Notes under the pieces: model-generated | Databases searched by the model: none | Told to the model about the DNA's origin: nothing | Seen by the model: only the letters and a program-made list of their open reading frames with translations | Position numbers and translations under genes: made by a program | NCBI GenBank assembly: GCA_024278645.1 | Contig: JAJRST010000419.1 | Coordinates: forward strand, 1 to 5,271 | DNA: 5,271 bases | Source: a bacterium | GTDB taxonomy: Bacteria > Zhuqueibacterota > Zhuqueibacteria > Residuimicrobiales > Krinioviventaceae | Direction of reading: 5' to 3' | In this document: in pieces, positions 4,983-5,271 of the stretch | How positions within the stretch are numbered: the stretch's first letter is position 1 | Layout: each line of letters begins with the position of its first letter

Positions 4983-5002
4983 AATAGCCTCGTCCTGCTA
5001 TT
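4983..5002 (-). terminator. weak hairpin after the leftward T9SS-domain gene
   Basis: AATAGC at 4983-4988 pairs exactly with GCTATT at 4997-5002 around an 8-base loop, about 40 bases past the stop codon at 5043. On the leftward transcript it is followed by CTTTAG and lacks a real U-tract, so it is only a possible terminator. Confidence 0.2.
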
Positions 5003-5042
5003 ACCCACTCGATTCGTTATAGGAGCAAAACACCTGTTTCCC

Positions 5043-5271
5043 TCAATCCATTTTGACCATCTTGCGCGTCAATTTTTCATTCCCGAATTGCAACTGATAA
5101 AAATAGACGCCGCTCCCGGCCCCTGCGCCGTCCTGACGACGGCCGTTCCACGAGGCGTGATGGCGGCCCGGTTGCCGCATATCGTCCACGAGTGTGGCGA
5201 TATGCCGACCCAGGGCGTTGAAAACGACAATTCGCACATGGCCGGCGTGGGAGATGGCATATTCGATTTCC
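5043..5271 (-). CDS. secreted/surface protein, C-terminal T9SS (FlgD-like) sorting domain, partial
   Basis: Only the last 75 residues are in the window; the gene runs off the right edge, and the GTG at 5235-5237 is internal, not a start. The sequence reads EIEYAISHAGHVRIVVFNAL, then GRHIATLVDD, RQPGRHHASWNGR, GAGSGVYFYQLQFG and the terminal TRKMVKMD. This follows the pattern of type IX secretion type-A C-terminal domains and related FlgD Ig-like domains: a beta strand, VFNALG, TLVD, G-x-H-x-x-x-W-n-G, SGVYFYQL, and a final basic KMVKM. By family knowledge such a tail directs an exported protein through the outer membrane, after which it is removed or anchored. The function of the full protein cannot be told. 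It is unrelated to hydrogenase maturation and lies outside the mobile segment. Confidence 0.85.
   Translation of the reverse strand, partial: EIEYAISHAGHVRIVVFNALGRHIATLVDDMRQPGRHHASWNGRRQDGAGAGSGVYFYQLQFGNEKLTRKMVKMD

Noticed and set aside
5235..5237. GTG start for a 64-residue leftward protein
   Set aside because: The frame continues upstream to the window edge with matching sorting-domain sequence (EIEYAISHAGH), so this codon is an internal Val.

Overview
The window is dominated by a run of hydrogenase-maturation (hyp) genes on the + strand. It holds the C-terminal half of hypF (cut by the left edge), then hypC, hypD and hypE. hypC and hypD overlap by four bases (ATGA). hypF is separated from hypC by 420 bp, and hypD from hypE by 76 bp. 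Together these proteins build the Fe(CN)2CO ligand set of [NiFe]-hydrogenases. HypF makes the carbamoyl group, HypE carries it on its C-terminal Cys and dehydrates it to cyanide, and the HypC-HypD pair assembles the iron centre. hypA, hypB and hydrogenase structural genes are not in view and may lie to the left.

Right of hypE the character changes. A segment of about 0.8 kb (about 4110-4922) is bounded by near-perfect 19-bp inverted repeats and is AT-richer than the hyp genes. It carries one leftward gene with no confident family. That gene appears broken by one extra base: an adjacent frame continues as good protein sequence for 39 more codons. The DNA on either side looks like the two halves of an intergenic repeat that is present intact between hypF and hypC (1295-1315). 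The simplest reading is a small degenerate mobile element inserted into that repeat. At the right edge is the last 75 residues of a leftward gene ending in a type IX secretion / FlgD-like C-terminal sorting domain.

The organism is most likely a bacterium of the FCB group or a related candidate lineage such as Calditrichota, Ignavibacteria or KSB1. The grounds are the T9SS-type C-terminus, GC-rich genes with AT-rich spacers, and hypC and hypE starts lacking a Shine-Dalgarno sequence. This is inference, not proof.

The intergenic DNA is unusually rich in short repeats. There is an imperfect inverted repeat just after hypF, a cluster of AATTCG words at about 10-bp spacing before hypC, and a 15-bp-period motif (AATnnTTTTGyC) in two spacers. 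Several hairpins lie in and around the mobile segment. The hyp genes themselves look ordinary; anything new is more likely in the repeats and the small element.
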